Part shown: positions 8,142 to 17,688 of the stretch, one piece after another
How the letters are laid out: every line of letters begins with the position of its first letter
Position numbering within the stretch: the first letter of the stretch is position 1
Notes under the pieces: generated by a model
Told to the model about the DNA's origin: nothing
Databases searched by the model: none
Seen by the model: the letters and a program-made list of their open reading frames with translations, nothing else
Program-made: the position numbers and the translations under genes
Source: Pseudomonadota bacterium
GTDB lineage: Bacteria; Pseudomonadota; Gammaproteobacteria; Acidiferrobacterales; Acidiferrobacteraceae
Direction: 5' to 3'
NCBI GenBank assembly: GCA_021784755.1
Contig: JAJYHM010000026.1
Coordinates: 1-50,281, forward strand
Length of the DNA stretch: 50,281 nt

Positions 8142-9995
8142 CTAGCCGATCTCGACGAGCGCTTCGTTGGGATTCACGCTATCACCCTTCTTGATATGGA
8201 TCGCCTTGACCGTGCCCTGTATCGGCGCCGGCACCTCGTTTTCCATTTTCATGGCCTCGATGACGAGCACGGGGTCCCCGGCCTTCAAGACCTGACCTAC
8301 GGTGACCAAGACATCGACCACGGTGCCTGGCATGGCGCTCGTGACATCTCCCGCCTTATGCGCCTTCGGGCGCGCGTGCGATACCCTGGCGGCCGTCTCG
8401 GCTGCCGTCATCGGCTCGCGAAAATCGCTACTCCCCCCCTCTATCGGCACGATGCCCATGGTCTCGACCATGATCTCCTCCGGCATCCCGTCGACATAGA
8501 CGTAGAAGGGCCTGCGGTCCTCGCTCTTGTGGCCGGCGCCGCGGATCTTGATGTTGTAGGTCTCGCCGTGCATGGTGACATTGAAATCGGTGGGCGCGAG
8601 GTAACAGGGGGCTGACTGCGCCTCGGGCGGCGGCAAGAGTTCTTCAGGCTGCAGGGTCCCGGCGGCGCGTTCCTCGAGGAACTGGCGGCCGACCTCCGGG
8701 AACATAGCATAGGTCAGGACGTCCTCTTCGCTCTTGGCGAGATTACCAATCTCGGCGCGCAACTTTTCCATCTCGGGCGGGATATCGTCGGCGGGCCGGT
8801 GCGTGATCACAGGCTGACCGCCGATAGCCATCCTCCGAACCCGACTGTCCACGGTTCCGGGGGGTGCGCCATAGCGCCCCTGGAGGTAGAGCTTCACCTC
8901 ATTTGTAATGCTCTTGTATCGTTGCCCGGTAATGACGTTCAACACAGCCTGTGTGCCCACGATCTGGGACGTCGGCGTAACAAGCGGCGGATAACCGAGG
9001 TCGGCGCGCACGCGTGGGATTTCGAGCAGGACCTCATCCATGCGGTCCAGGGCGCCCTGCTCCTTTAATTGGTTGGCAAGATTCGAAATCATCCCGCCGG
9101 GCACCTGGTTGACATGGACGCGGCTATCCACGCCCGTATGATCACTTTCGAATTGGTGGTAGCGCTTGCGGACGTCGCGGAAATACGCGTTGATTCGCTC
9201 GAGACGCTCGAGATCGAGGCCCGTATCGTAGGGGGTACCGCGCAGCGCGGCGACCAGGCTTTCGGTCGGGGGATGACTCGTCCCCTCGCCGAAGGATGAC
9301 AGCGCCGTATCGATCAGATAACAACCACTTTCAATCGCCTTCCACTGACAGATCGCCGCAAGGCCCGAGGTTGAATGGGAGTGCAAATGCAAGGGAACTT
9401 TGACGGCCTTCACCAAGGCCTTGACGAGTGCTGTGGTCTTGGTGGGCGTCAAAAGTCCGGCCATGTCCTTGATGGCGATCGTCTGGCAGCCCATAGCCTC
9501 CAATTCGCGTGCCATGGCCACGAAGGTCGGTACGTTGTGGACCGGGCTCGTGGTATAGCAAAGAGTACCTTCGGCATGCTTGCCGACTTCGAGAACCGCT
9601 TCGATAGCCACACGCAAGTTGCGGGCGTCGTTCATCGCGTCGAATATACGAAAGACATCAACGCCGTTTTGCGCAGCTTTGGCCACGAACGCGCGGACCA
9701 CATCATCCGAATAATGCCTATAGCCGAGCAGATTCTGACCGCGCAGCAGCATCTGGATGCGGGTGCGGGGCAGGGCGGCCTTCAGTAGTCGCAGGCGTTC
9801 CCAGGGGTCTTCTTTCAGGTAACGCAGACAGGCGTCAAAAGTCGCGCCCCCCCAGGCCTCGAGCGACCAATAGCCGATGGCATCAAGGTCCGGGCAAGCC
9901 GGCAACATGTCCTCCGTGCGCATGCGGGTTGCGATCAGGGATTGATGGGCGTCCCGCAGGACCACATCCGTGATTTGTACGCGTGTCTTTGGCAC
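8142..9995 (-). CDS. pycB: Pyruvate carboxylase subunit B / oxaloacetate decarboxylase alpha-type protein
   Basis: Carboxyltransferase and biotin-carrier subunit that passes CO2 from biotin to pyruvate, giving oxaloacetate (anaplerosis). The 617 residues hold, in order, a DRE-TIM carboxyltransferase barrel (starts TDVVLRDAHQSL; metal-binding LHLHSHSTSG), a PYC/OADA central domain and a C-terminal biotinyl domain with EAMKMENEV, biotin lysine K583. The start is GTG at 9995 after AGGTAGG. No membrane beta or gamma decarboxylase subunits are nearby, and a biotin carboxylase is the upstream gene, so carboxylation rather than sodium-pumping decarboxylation is likely. yceF follows after three bases. 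Confidence 0.93.
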   Translation of the reverse strand: MPKTRVQITDVVLRDAHQSLIATRMRTEDMLPACPDLDAIGYWSLEAWGGATFDACLRYLKEDPWERLRLLKAALPRTRIQMLLRGQNLLGYRHYSDDVVRAFVAKAAQNGVDVFRIFDAMNDARNLRVAIEAVLEVGKHAEGTLCYTTSPVHNVPTFVAMARELEAMGCQTIAIKDMAGLLTPTKTTALVKALVKAVKVPLHLHSHSTSGLAAICQWKAIESGCYLIDTALSSFGEGTSHPPTESLVAALRGTPYDTGLDLERLERINAYFRDVRKRYHQFESDHTGVDSRVHVNQVPGGMISNLANQLKEQGALDRMDEVLLEIPRVRADLGYPPLVTPTSQIVGTQAVLNVITGQRYKSITNEVKLYLQGRYGAPPGTVDSRVRRMAIGGQPVITHRPADDIPPEMEKLRAEIGNLAKSEEDVLTYAMFPEVGRQFLEERAAGTLQPEELLPPPEAQSAPCYLAPTDFNVTMHGETYNIKIRGAGHKSEDRRPFYVYVDGMPEEIMVETMGIVPIEGGSSDFREPMTAAETAARVSHARPKAHKAGDVTSAMPGTVVDVLVTVGQVLKAGDPVLVIEAMKMENEVPAPIQGTVKAIHIKKGDSVNPNEALVEIG

Positions 9996-10082
9996 GATTA
10001 CCTACCTGTCTTCATGAGTGCTGGATTATACCCGGCGCCCGCTGTGGCGTCTCGATCGCTGTGGGCGCGGCCAGGACCGCGC

Positions 10083-11501
10083 TCATAAACCATGATGCGC
10101 AGCGATCGCGGCGGCGATGGCCGCCGCCAGATGCGATGTCGGGCGGCGGACCGAATAATTACTAAGTTCGGGGTGCTCCTCGACGAAGGCGGTATTAAAA
10201 CGTCCACTGCGAAATTCCGCAGTCTGCAGGATCTCGAGATGATAGGGTATGGTCGTCTTCACGCCGGAGACACCCATGTCCAGGAGCGCGCGTCGCGCAC
10301 GGGCCAGGGCCTTGTCCCAGGTCAGCGCCCATATGGTCAGCTTCGCGCACATCGAATCATAGTAGGGCGGAAACTCATAGCCCGTGTAGATGGCGGCATC
10401 GGTCCGCACGCCCGGGCCTCCGGGTGAATAGTAGCGGGTGATGCGGCCGAAATTCGGCAGGAAATCGTTTTTCGGATCCTCGGCGTTAATACGGAATTGC
10501 ATTGCGTACCCGCGTCTATGGATCTCGTCCTGCGCGTAGGATAGCGGGTTCCCGGCCGCGATCAGAATCTGCTCCTGCACGATATCCACGCCCGTAATCT
10601 GCTCGGTTACCGTGTGCTCAACCTGCAGGCGCGTGTTCATCTCCATGAAATAAAACCGCTTCTGCTGATCGAACAGGAATTCGACCGTCCCCGCATTTTC
10701 GTAGCCGACTGACTTGGCGGCCCGCACGGCCAAACCGCAGACTTCGGCGCGCTCTTCCTCAGTGAGTTGTGGCGAGGGCGCGACCTCAAGCAATTTCTGG
10801 TGGCGCCTCTGGATCGAGCAGTCGCGCTCAAAGAGATGCACGACATTCCCGAAGCGGTCGCCGAGGATTTGGACCTCGATGTGGCGCGGATTGACGACAC
10901 ACTTCTCCAGGAAGACCTCCGCCGCGCCGAAGGCCTTGGTTGTTTCGGAGACCACCCGGTCATATTGGCGTCGGAGCTCACCTTCGGAGTCACAGCGCCG
11001 AATACCGCGGCCGCCTCCGCCTGAGGTCGCCTTGAGCATGACCGGATAGCCTATGATCTTGGCGGCCTCGACGGCCTCGTCTAGGCTAGCGACATTGCCG
11101 TCACTGCCGGGGACGACTGGGAGGCCGGCTGCGATCGCGGCCGCCCGCGCGAGCGTCTTGTCTCCCATCTGACGGATAACATTCGGAGACGGGCCCACGA
11201 AAATAAGCCCACGCCGTATACATATCTCGGCCAGTTCCGGGTTTTCCGACAAAAATCCGTACCCCGGGTGCACGGCGTCGCAGCCAGCCCCCAGAGCGAC
11301 GCTCGTGATACGGTGCGCGTTCAAATACCCGCCGACCGGGTCCGGGCCCAGATTATAGGCCTCGCTCGCCTTCTTGACGTGTAAAGCGTGTCGGTCGGCG
11401 TCGGTGTATACCGCGACGGATTCTATGCCCATTTCGGCGCAGGCCCGAACTATCCGTACCGCGATCTCCCCGCGGTTTGCCACCAATAGCTTCTTGATCA
11501 C
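10083..11501 (-). CDS. pycA: Pyruvate carboxylase subunit A (biotin carboxylase)
   Basis: ATP-grasp enzyme that carboxylates the biotin on PycB using bicarbonate and ATP. The 472-residue protein begins MIKKLLVANRGEIAVRI and contains the ATP-binding glycine loop (SGGGGRGI), MEMNTRLQVEHTVTE and the AccC C-terminal domain. The start is GTG at 11501, with GGGAG six bases upstream. It precedes pycB by 87 bases on the same strand, which assigns it to a two-subunit pyruvate carboxylase rather than to acetyl-CoA carboxylase. AccC is so similar that a shared role cannot be excluded. Confidence 0.9.
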   Translation of the reverse strand: MIKKLLVANRGEIAVRIVRACAEMGIESVAVYTDADRHALHVKKASEAYNLGPDPVGGYLNAHRITSVALGAGCDAVHPGYGFLSENPELAEICIRRGLIFVGPSPNVIRQMGDKTLARAAAIAAGLPVVPGSDGNVASLDEAVEAAKIIGYPVMLKATSGGGGRGIRRCDSEGELRRQYDRVVSETTKAFGAAEVFLEKCVVNPRHIEVQILGDRFGNVVHLFERDCSIQRRHQKLLEVAPSPQLTEEERAEVCGLAVRAAKSVGYENAGTVEFLFDQQKRFYFMEMNTRLQVEHTVTEQITGVDIVQEQILIAAGNPLSYAQDEIHRRGYAMQFRINAEDPKNDFLPNFGRITRYYSPGGPGVRTDAAIYTGYEFPPYYDSMCAKLTIWALTWDKALARARRALLDMGVSGVKTTIPYHLEILQTAEFRSGRFNTAFVEEHPELSNYSVRRPTSHLAAAIAAAIAAHHGL

Positions 11502-11578
11502 CCCATACTCCCGAAAGCGTGCACGTTAAGGCGGGGCGGTATTGTAAAGCTTTGGGCGCCAGTATTCATCACGCGATT

Positions 11579-11606
11579 TTGACAGTCCAAGTCCCCCTTC
11601 TATATC
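11579..11606 (+). promoter_or_regulatory. Candidate promoter of the yceD-rpmF-fab operon
   Basis: TTGACA (11579-11584), a 16-base spacer and TATATC (11601-11606) form a sigma70-like promoter. Transcription would start about seven bases later, at or next to the yceD ATG at 11614. yceD also lacks a visible ribosome binding site. Confidence 0.5.
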
Positions 11607-11613
11607 ATGGCGC

Positions 11614-12117
11614 ATGGAATCGGCTTATTTACCGAAATCCGTGGACCCGGAACGGTCCGCGGATCAGGGTCTGGAGTTCGCGGGCGACCTCGATCCGGCG
11701 CCTTTGGCGCGCCTGGGGGAGCTCTTGGCGGCCCAAGCCGGTCCGATCAGCAGCCGTTTCGGGTTTCGGCGGGACGAAGAGGGGCGAGCGGTGATGGTGG
11801 GTTCCGCCGAGGCGTCGCTTCCTTTAATATGCCAGCGCTGCACAGACCTGTTCTTGTTCGAGGCGCGGGCCGACTGGCGGCGCGTATTCGCGCGGTCAGA
11901 GACTGATGAGCAGGAGCTTGCGGAAAAAGGGCTGGATGTCTGCTATCATGGCGGCCCACTTGATGTCGCGGAACTCATCGAGGAGGAGCTTATATTGGCC
12001 CTACCGATGGCGCCGAGACACCCTGAAGGATGTGAGCCCGTCGCGCGACCTGCAGGCGGAATCCACCCCTTCGCCGGGCTGGCGGAATTATTGAAGCGCG
12101 AAACGCGCGATAATTAG
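11614..12117 (+). CDS. yceD: YceD family protein (DUF177), large-subunit rRNA accumulation protein
   Basis: Small conserved protein linked to 23S rRNA synthesis or processing and always found beside rpmF. 167 residues. The family zinc-like CxxC is seen as LICQRC (about residues 70-75), with the acidic LIEEELILALPMAP block and the C-terminal NPF-like PFAGLAELLK. The ATG at 11614 has no clear Shine-Dalgarno; an ATG at 11607 is in another frame. rpmF follows after 18 bases. First gene of the lipid operon. Confidence 0.88.
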   Translation: MESAYLPKSVDPERSADQGLEFAGDLDPAPLARLGELLAAQAGPISSRFGFRRDEEGRAVMVGSAEASLPLICQRCTDLFLFEARADWRRVFARSETDEQELAEKGLDVCYHGGPLDVAELIEEELILALPMAPRHPEGCEPVARPAGGIHPFAGLAELLKRETRDN

Positions 12118-12135
12118 GAACTGAGGAAAGTACAA

Positions 12136-12315
12136 ATGGCGGTACAGAAGAGTCGCAAAACCCCTTCCAAGCGCGGCATGCGCCGCTCCCATGACGCCCT
12201 GTCCCGCCCCACCTTGTCCGTTGACTCGACGAGCGGCGAGACGCACCGCCGCCACCATGTGAGCGCAGACGGCTATTATCGTGGCCGCAAGGTCCTCGAT
12301 ACCAAGCCTGATTAG
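12136..12315 (+). CDS. rpmF: 50S ribosomal protein L32
   Basis: Ribosomal protein of the large subunit, 59 residues. Starts [20 protein letters not shown], the classic L32 opening, and ends [10 protein letters not shown]; the positively charged first half is typical. The usual C-terminal cysteine pairs of zinc-binding L32 variants are absent, so this is the zinc-free form common in proteobacteria. ATG at 12136 with GAGGAAAG just upstream. It lies between yceD and plsX as in most gammaproteobacteria. Confidence 0.95.
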   Translation: MAVQKSRKTPSKRGMRRSHDALSRPTLSVDSTSGETHRRHHVSADGYYRGRKVLDTKPD

Positions 12316-12334
12316 GTCTGTCCCGGAGCCATAA

Positions 12335-13354
12335 GTGACTATCACTATCGCCCTCGATGCCATGGGGGGTGATCATGGCCCGCGCGCGACGGTTTCCGCG
12401 GCGCTTAGCTTTCTGAAGGCGCGGGAGGAGGTGCGCATTGCGCTCGTGGGGCAGCCCGACGTTATCGAAAGCGAGTTGCGGCGATTGGGGGTCGCGGGTG
12501 ACGATCGCCTGCGTGTCGCGCCTGCGACCGAGGTCGTGCGCATGGACGAGCCCCCGGCCCAAGCCCTTCGCACGAAGCGCGACTCCTCGATGCGGGTCGC
12601 GCTCACGCTGTTGCGTGATGGGCAGGCAGATGCCTGTGTCAGTGCCGGCAATACCGGTGCACTCATGGCGGTTGCGCACTTCGTGTTGAAGACCCTGCCT
12701 GGGATCGACCGTCCGGCGATCGTAACCGCGCTCCCGACCCTGAAAGGACATGTCCACCTTCTCGACCTCGGCGCGAACGTCGAGTGCACCGCCGAGCATC
12801 TGCGGCAGTTTGCGGTCATGGGGACCATCGTCGCCACCGCCGTGGATGGCAAAGAGAGACCGAGCGTGGGCCTCCTGAACGTCGGCGTGGAAGACATCAA
12901 AGGCAACGAAGTGGTAAAAGCCGCAGCCCAACTTCTTGCGCGCAGCGGATTGAACTATATCGGATATGTAGAGGGGGACGGCATCTATGCCGGAAGTGCG
13001 GATGTCATCGTCTGCGATGGTTTTGTGGGTAATATCGCCTTGAAGACCAGCGAGGGGCTGGCGCGCATGATTCGCGCCTTCCTGAAAGAGGAGTTCGGAC
13101 GCAATGCCTTGACGCGCCTGGCAGGGCTTGTCGCGCGCCCCATCTTGAAGGCCTTCGCCCGCCGGGTCGATCCCAAGCGATACAATGGCGCGACCCTGGT
13201 TGGTCTGAACGGCGTTGTCGTGAAAAGTCACGGAAGTGCTGATGCGGTGGCGCTGCGCAACGCCCTTGAGGTGGCCTTGCGCGAGGTGCGCCACAACATC
13301 CCCGACCGCATCCGCCGTGAAATGGAGCCACCGCCCCAGAGAGGACTCGCGTGA
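12335..13354 (+). CDS. plsX: Phosphate acyltransferase PlsX
   Basis: Converts acyl-ACP and phosphate to acyl-phosphate, the first step of phosphatidic acid synthesis by the PlsX/PlsY route. 339 residues starting [15 protein letters not shown], with the family motifs [24 protein letters not shown] and CDGFVGN. Start is GTG at 12335, 19 bases after rpmF. The last four bases overlap the fabH start (GTGA), indicating coupled translation. Peripheral membrane enzyme of normal length. Confidence 0.95.
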   Translation: MTITIALDAMGGDHGPRATVSAALSFLKAREEVRIALVGQPDVIESELRRLGVAGDDRLRVAPATEVVRMDEPPAQALRTKRDSSMRVALTLLRDGQADACVSAGNTGALMAVAHFVLKTLPGIDRPAIVTALPTLKGHVHLLDLGANVECTAEHLRQFAVMGTIVATAVDGKERPSVGLLNVGVEDIKGNEVVKAAAQLLARSGLNYIGYVEGDGIYAGSADVIVCDGFVGNIALKTSEGLARMIRAFLKEEFGRNALTRLAGLVARPILKAFARRVDPKRYNGATLVGLNGVVVKSHGSADAVALRNALEVALREVRHNIPDRIRREMEPPPQRGLA

Positions 13355-14319
13355 CGGGCGCTCGCATCCTCGGTACCGGCAGTTTTCTTCCCGAGCGCGT
13401 GGTGAGTAATGCCGAACTCGCCCTGACGGTCGATACGTCCGACGAGTGGATCGTATCGCGCACAGGTATACGCGAACGACGCATCGCCGCCGCGCAGGAG
13501 ACCACCTGTGATTTGGCCGAGCGGGCCGCCCGGCAGGCGCTCGACGCCGCCGGCTGTCTCGCATCCGACATCGATCTTGTCATTGTGGCGACAACAACCC
13601 CGGACCGCATATTTCCGGGAACGGCGTGCTTGCTCCAGGAGCGGCTCGGGATCCATGGTCCCGCAGCCTTCGATGTCCAGGCCGTCTGCACGGGTTTTGT
13701 GTATGCCCTGGGGATCGCGGAAAAGTTTATCCGGACAGGGAGCGCGAAGCGCGCACTCGTGGTTGGGGCAGAAACGATGTCGCGCATTGTCGACTGGAAG
13801 GACCGGTCGACCTGCGTCCTTTTTGGCGATGGCGCGGGCGCTGTCGTAGTCGGGGTGAGCGACGAGCCAGGCATCCTCTCGTCGCACCTGCATGCAGATG
13901 GCGCCTACAAGGAACTCTTGACGGCGACAGGGGGCATTTCGAGCCGCGGGACGGGGCTGCACACCGGGGACGGCCACATCACGATGCGCGGCAATGAAGT
14001 GTTCCGCGTAGCGGTCACGACGCTTGACGCTTTAGTCAGCGAGACCCTGGCCGCCAACAATCTGAAGCAATCGGATATCCGCTGGCTCGTTCCTCACCAG
14101 GCGAATATTCGTATTATCGCCGCGACTGCCAAACGGTTAGGACTGTCCATGGATCAAGTCATAGTGACCGTTGATCGACACGGCAACACATCCGCAGCAT
14201 CGATCCCGCTCGCGTTCGATGCCGGAGTCCGGGACGGCCGTATCCAGCGGGGCGATATCGTGCTCATGGAGGCATTCGGCGGTGGCTTTACTTGGGGCTC
14301 CGTGCTTCTCCGGTATTAA
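13351..14319 (+). CDS. fabH: Beta-ketoacyl-ACP synthase III (FabH)
   Basis: Starts fatty-acid synthesis by condensing acetyl-CoA with malonyl-ACP. 322 residues. The catalytic triad is visible: Cys113 in AVCTGF, His249 in PHQANI and Asn279 in [10 protein letters not shown]. The start is GTG at 13351 overlapping the plsX stop by four bases. fabD follows after 19 bases. A standard, complete member of the family. Confidence 0.95.
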   Translation: MTGARILGTGSFLPERVVSNAELALTVDTSDEWIVSRTGIRERRIAAAQETTCDLAERAARQALDAAGCLASDIDLVIVATTTPDRIFPGTACLLQERLGIHGPAAFDVQAVCTGFVYALGIAEKFIRTGSAKRALVVGAETMSRIVDWKDRSTCVLFGDGAGAVVVGVSDEPGILSSHLHADGAYKELLTATGGISSRGTGLHTGDGHITMRGNEVFRVAVTTLDALVSETLAANNLKQSDIRWLVPHQANIRIIAATAKRLGLSMDQVIVTVDRHGNTSAASIPLAFDAGVRDGRIQRGDIVLMEAFGGGFTWGSVLLRY

Positions 14320-14338
14320 TGAAAGGATCGACGAGATA

Positions 14339-15286
14339 ATGAACGACGCAAGCAGCGGCACCGCCTTCGTTTTCCCCGGACAGGGGTCGCAATCGGTGGG
14401 CATGTTAAAGGCATTGGCAGCACATCACGCGTCGATCGGGGAGACCTTCGGCGAGGCGTCGGAAGTGCTCGGCTACGACCTTTGGGCGCTTACCCAAACA
14501 GGGCCTGAGGAGGCATTGAATCGCACCGCGGTGACGCAGCCGGCCCTGCTCGCGGCGGATGTCGGCTGTTACCGGGCGTGGCGAGCAAACGGCGGGGGGC
14601 AGCCGACATGGATGGCGGGTCATAGTTTGGGGGAATTCGCGGCCTTGGTATGCGCCGAGGCCTTGGATTACAAGGAAGCAGTGCGGCTCGTGGCGCGCCG
14701 CGGCGCACTCATGCAGGCGGCGGTGCCGGAAGGTGAGGGGGCTATGGCGGCAATTTTGGGTCTGGCGGACGAGGTGGTGGAGGGCTTGTGCCGCGACAGC
14801 GCGGAAGGGGAGGTGCTTGCCGCCGCCAACTATAATGCCCCAGGTCAAATCGTCATCGCCGGAACCAAGGCCGCAGTCGACCGCGCGATCCGGGCAGCAC
14901 GGGGCGCGGGAGCCAAGCGGGCCATAGTGCTCGCCGTTAGCGCTCCCTCGCATTGCGGTCTCATGCGCGAAGCCGCGGCTAAGTTCGCCGAGGCGCTTGC
15001 GGTCACCCCTTTTAAGAACCCTGCCGTGCCCGTGGTCCACAACGTGGACGCAGCCCGATGGTCGGATCCCGAACGCATTCGCGAGGCCCTGGTGAATCAA
15101 CTATTCTCTCCGGTGCGCTGGGTTGAGACAATACGCCGCATGGCGGAGTGGGGGGCCTCGCGGGTCGTCGAGTGCGGGCCGGGCAAGGTGCTTACAGGTC
15201 TGAACAAGCGCATCGTTGATCTCCCCTGTGTCGCCATTGGCGACCCCGCTGATTTCGGCGCGGCCATGGGGACCGACGCAAACTAG
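14339..15286 (+). CDS. fabD: Malonyl-CoA:ACP transacylase
   Basis: Moves malonyl groups from CoA to ACP for chain elongation. With ATG at 14339 the protein has 315 residues and opens with FVFPGQGSQSVGM. The nucleophile Ser96 is in GHSLGEF and the partner His205 in SAPSHCGLM. The frame is open 56 codons further upstream, but that overlaps fabH and lacks family similarity. GAAAGGATCGACGAG precedes the ATG. fabG follows after 32 bases. Confidence 0.95.
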   Translation: MNDASSGTAFVFPGQGSQSVGMLKALAAHHASIGETFGEASEVLGYDLWALTQTGPEEALNRTAVTQPALLAADVGCYRAWRANGGGQPTWMAGHSLGEFAALVCAEALDYKEAVRLVARRGALMQAAVPEGEGAMAAILGLADEVVEGLCRDSAEGEVLAAANYNAPGQIVIAGTKAAVDRAIRAARGAGAKRAIVLAVSAPSHCGLMREAAAKFAEALAVTPFKNPAVPVVHNVDAARWSDPERIREALVNQLFSPVRWVETIRRMAEWGASRVVECGPGKVLTGLNKRIVDLPCVAIGDPADFGAAMGTDAN

Positions 15287-15318
15287 GTGCGCGCAATAAA
15301 AAAAGGGGGCAGGCGATC

Positions 15319-16062
15319 ATGACACTCGGTGGCGAAATCGCCTTAGTGACGGGGGCGAGTCGTGGAATAGGTAAGGCGTGCGCCCTCCGGCTTGCGGCGC
15401 AAGGGGCAGGGATCATCGCGACTGCGGCGACGGAGAAGGGTCTGGAGAGTATCAAGGAATATTTTGCCGCCCACAGTATTCAAGGGTGGTCGTTTGTGCT
15501 TGATCTTTCCAGTCCCCCATCGATTGATGGTCTTCTGGCGGAGTTCGACAAGCGCGCGCAATGGCCTAGCATTATCGTCAACAATGGCGCGATCACGCGC
15601 GACAATCTGGCGATGCGGATGCGTGACGAGGACTGGGACATGGTCCTCGCCACCAACTTGAGCGGTGTTTTTCGCTTGACACGGGGCTGTCTCAGGGTCA
15701 TGAGCAAGGCGCGCAAAGGGAGGATCATCAATATCAGTTCCGTAGTCGGCGTGACCGGCAATGCCGGGCAGACGAACTATGCCGCCGCCAAGGCCGGCCT
15801 GATCGGCCTGGGGCGGGCGTTGGCGCGCGAGGTGGGTAGTCGCAACATCACGGTCAACGCCATCGCGCCGGGATTTATCGATACAGACATGACGCGGGCG
15901 CTCACCCAGGGCCAGAAAGACGCTCTGCTTGCGCAGATTCCCCTCGGGCGATTGGGCGCACCGGAAGATATCGCCCATGCTGTGGCATTTCTGGCGTCTC
16001 CGGAGGCCTCCTACATTACTGGAACGACCTTGCACATAAACGGTGGAATGTATATGAATTAG
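15319..16062 (+). CDS. fabG: 3-oxoacyl-ACP reductase
   Basis: NADPH-dependent reduction of beta-ketoacyl-ACP in each elongation cycle. 247 residues, classical SDR: TGASRGIG near the N-terminus, NNGAITRD, ISSVVG with the catalytic Ser, and Tyr154/Lys158 in NYAAAKAG. The C-terminus, TGTTLHINGGMYM, is typical of FabG. GGGGGCAGG precedes ATG 15319. Confidence 0.95.
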   Translation: MTLGGEIALVTGASRGIGKACALRLAAQGAGIIATAATEKGLESIKEYFAAHSIQGWSFVLDLSSPPSIDGLLAEFDKRAQWPSIIVNNGAITRDNLAMRMRDEDWDMVLATNLSGVFRLTRGCLRVMSKARKGRIINISSVVGVTGNAGQTNYAAAKAGLIGLGRALAREVGSRNITVNAIAPGFIDTDMTRALTQGQKDALLAQIPLGRLGAPEDIAHAVAFLASPEASYITGTTLHINGGMYMN

Positions 16063-16152
16063 CCGATCGGCGCCTAAAGTAGACTTCGACGGCGGGGATG
16101 TGGTAACTATGCGGCCGCACGGCTTTATAACGATTTTTTGGAGGAACGAGAG

Positions 16153-16392
16153 ATGAGCAGCATCGAAGAGCGGGTAAAGAAGATCGTGGTCGAGCAACTC
16201 GGTGTCAATGAAAGCGAAGTCTCGACCGATGCGTCCTTCGTGGACGATCTCGGTGCAGATTCGCTCGATACCGTGGAGCTTGTCATGGCCCTCGAGGAGG
16301 AGTTTGATTGCGAGATCTCGGATGACGAGGCGGAGAAGATTACGACCGTGAAGCAGGCGGTCGACTACATCACCTCGCACGCCGCGAATTGA
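16153..16392 (+). CDS. acpP: Acyl carrier protein
   Basis: Carries growing acyl chains on a 4'-phosphopantetheine arm. 79 acidic residues; the attachment serine is Ser37 in GADSLD. ATG at 16153 is chosen because it follows GGAGG and gives the family start [11 protein letters not shown]; a TTG at 16138 would add five residues. The 90-base gap after fabG may hold its own promoter, as acpP is usually strongly expressed, but no convincing -35/-10 pair was identified. Confidence 0.95.
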   Translation: MSSIEERVKKIVVEQLGVNESEVSTDASFVDDLGADSLDTVELVMALEEEFDCEISDDEAEKITTVKQAVDYITSHAAN

Positions 16393-16441
16393 TCCGGGCG
16401 GCCTCCGTACGTCGTAGCACGCCATATCCGGGGAGGTACAG

Positions 16442-17683
16442 TTGAACAAGAGGCGCGTCGTCATCACCGGGCTTGGGGCCGTCACGCCTCTTGGTCTCAA
16501 TGTCGCCGAAAATTGGCGGCGCATCAAAGCCGGCGAGAGCGGTATCGGTTCTATCACGCAATTCGATGCGACGGGCTTTCCTTCGACCATTGCAGGCGAG
16601 GTTCGGGGCTTCGATCCCACCTCGGTCGTGACGGAGAAAGAGGCCCGCAAGATGGACCGCTTCATCCAGCTCGGCATGGCAGCCGGGGTGGAGGCAATCA
16701 AGGACGCGGGCATAACCGTCACCGAGGCGAATGCCGAACGCATAGGATGCTACATCGGGTCCGGGATCGGCGGCGTGCACACGATCGAGGAGACGACGCG
16801 GCAATACCTGGAAAAGGGCGCGCGGCGAATATCGCCCTTCTATATTCCCATGAGCATCATTAACATGATCTCCGGGAATCTATCGATACTGTGTGGTTTC
16901 AAGGGTCCGAACCTGTCTGTTGTGACGGCCTGCACCACATCCACTCATGCGATCGGCGAAGCCGGACGTATAGTGGAATACGGGGACGCCGATATCATGG
17001 TAGCAGGGGGTGCCGAGGCTGCGGTGACGCCGACATCGATGGCGGGGTTCGGTAACGCCCGCGCACTCAGCTCGCGTAACGAGGACCCGGCCCGGGCGAG
17101 CCGGCCGTGGGATCGCGACCGTGACGGCTTCGTTTTAAGCGAAGGCGGGGCAATTGTGGTGCTCGAGGAGCTCGAGCATGCCAAGGCGCGTGGCGCGCGC
17201 ATCTATGCTGAACTCCTAGGTTTCGGTATGAGCGGCGACGCCTATCACATGACGAGTCCGCCGGAAGATGGGGATGGGGCTGCGCGATGCATGCGCTACG
17301 CATTGCGCAACGCGGGACTCAACGTGTCCGACATTTCTTACATCAACGCGCATGGGACATCCACGCCACTTGGCGACCGCGCCGAGACCATGGCGATCAA
17401 GCGTGTGTTCGCAGACCATGCGAAGCGGCTTGCGGTGAGTTCGACGAAGTCGATGACAGGCCATCTCTTGGGGGCCGCAGGCGCCATAGAGGCGATCTAC
17501 ACCGTGCTCGCCATTTATGAGCAAGTCGCGCCTCCGACAATCAATCTCGACCAGCCGAGCGAGGACTGCGATCTGGACTATGTTCCGCACACGGCGCGGG
17601 GGATGCCGATCGTACACGCCCTGTCGAATTCCTTCGGGTTCGGCGGCACGAACGGGACGCTCGTACTCGGCCGCCTCCGGTAA
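16442..17683 (+). CDS. fabF: Beta-ketoacyl-ACP synthase II (FabF)
   Basis: Elongates acyl-ACP, including the temperature-sensitive C16:1 to C18:1 step. 413 residues starting MNKRRVVITGLGAVTPLG. The Cys-His-His active site is seen as Cys164 (TACTTS), His304 (NAHGTS) and His341 (MTGHLLGAAG). The start codon is TTG at 16442 after GGGGAGG; no in-frame ATG or GTG fits. The rare start may limit its level relative to acpP. Confidence 0.95.
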   Translation: MNKRRVVITGLGAVTPLGLNVAENWRRIKAGESGIGSITQFDATGFPSTIAGEVRGFDPTSVVTEKEARKMDRFIQLGMAAGVEAIKDAGITVTEANAERIGCYIGSGIGGVHTIEETTRQYLEKGARRISPFYIPMSIINMISGNLSILCGFKGPNLSVVTACTTSTHAIGEAGRIVEYGDADIMVAGGAEAAVTPTSMAGFGNARALSSRNEDPARASRPWDRDRDGFVLSEGGAIVVLEELEHAKARGARIYAELLGFGMSGDAYHMTSPPEDGDGAARCMRYALRNAGLNVSDISYINAHGTSTPLGDRAETMAIKRVFADHAKRLAVSSTKSMTGHLLGAAGAIEAIYTVLAIYEQVAPPTINLDQPSEDCDLDYVPHTARGMPIVHALSNSFGFGGTNGTLVLGRLR

Positions 17684-17688
17684 GTCTC

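Noticed and set aside
7521..8615. 364-codon plus-strand ORF
   Set aside because: Antisense to yceF and the end of pycB, both well supported.
8142..9995. Sodium-pumping oxaloacetate decarboxylase alpha subunit
   Set aside because: No beta or gamma subunit genes nearby, and a biotin carboxylase lies upstream.
11990..13564. 524-codon minus-strand ORF
   Set aside because: Antisense to rpmF, plsX and fabH; an effect of GC-rich codon use.
15343..16743. 466-codon minus-strand ORF
   Set aside because: Antisense to fabG, acpP and fabF; no recognisable domain.
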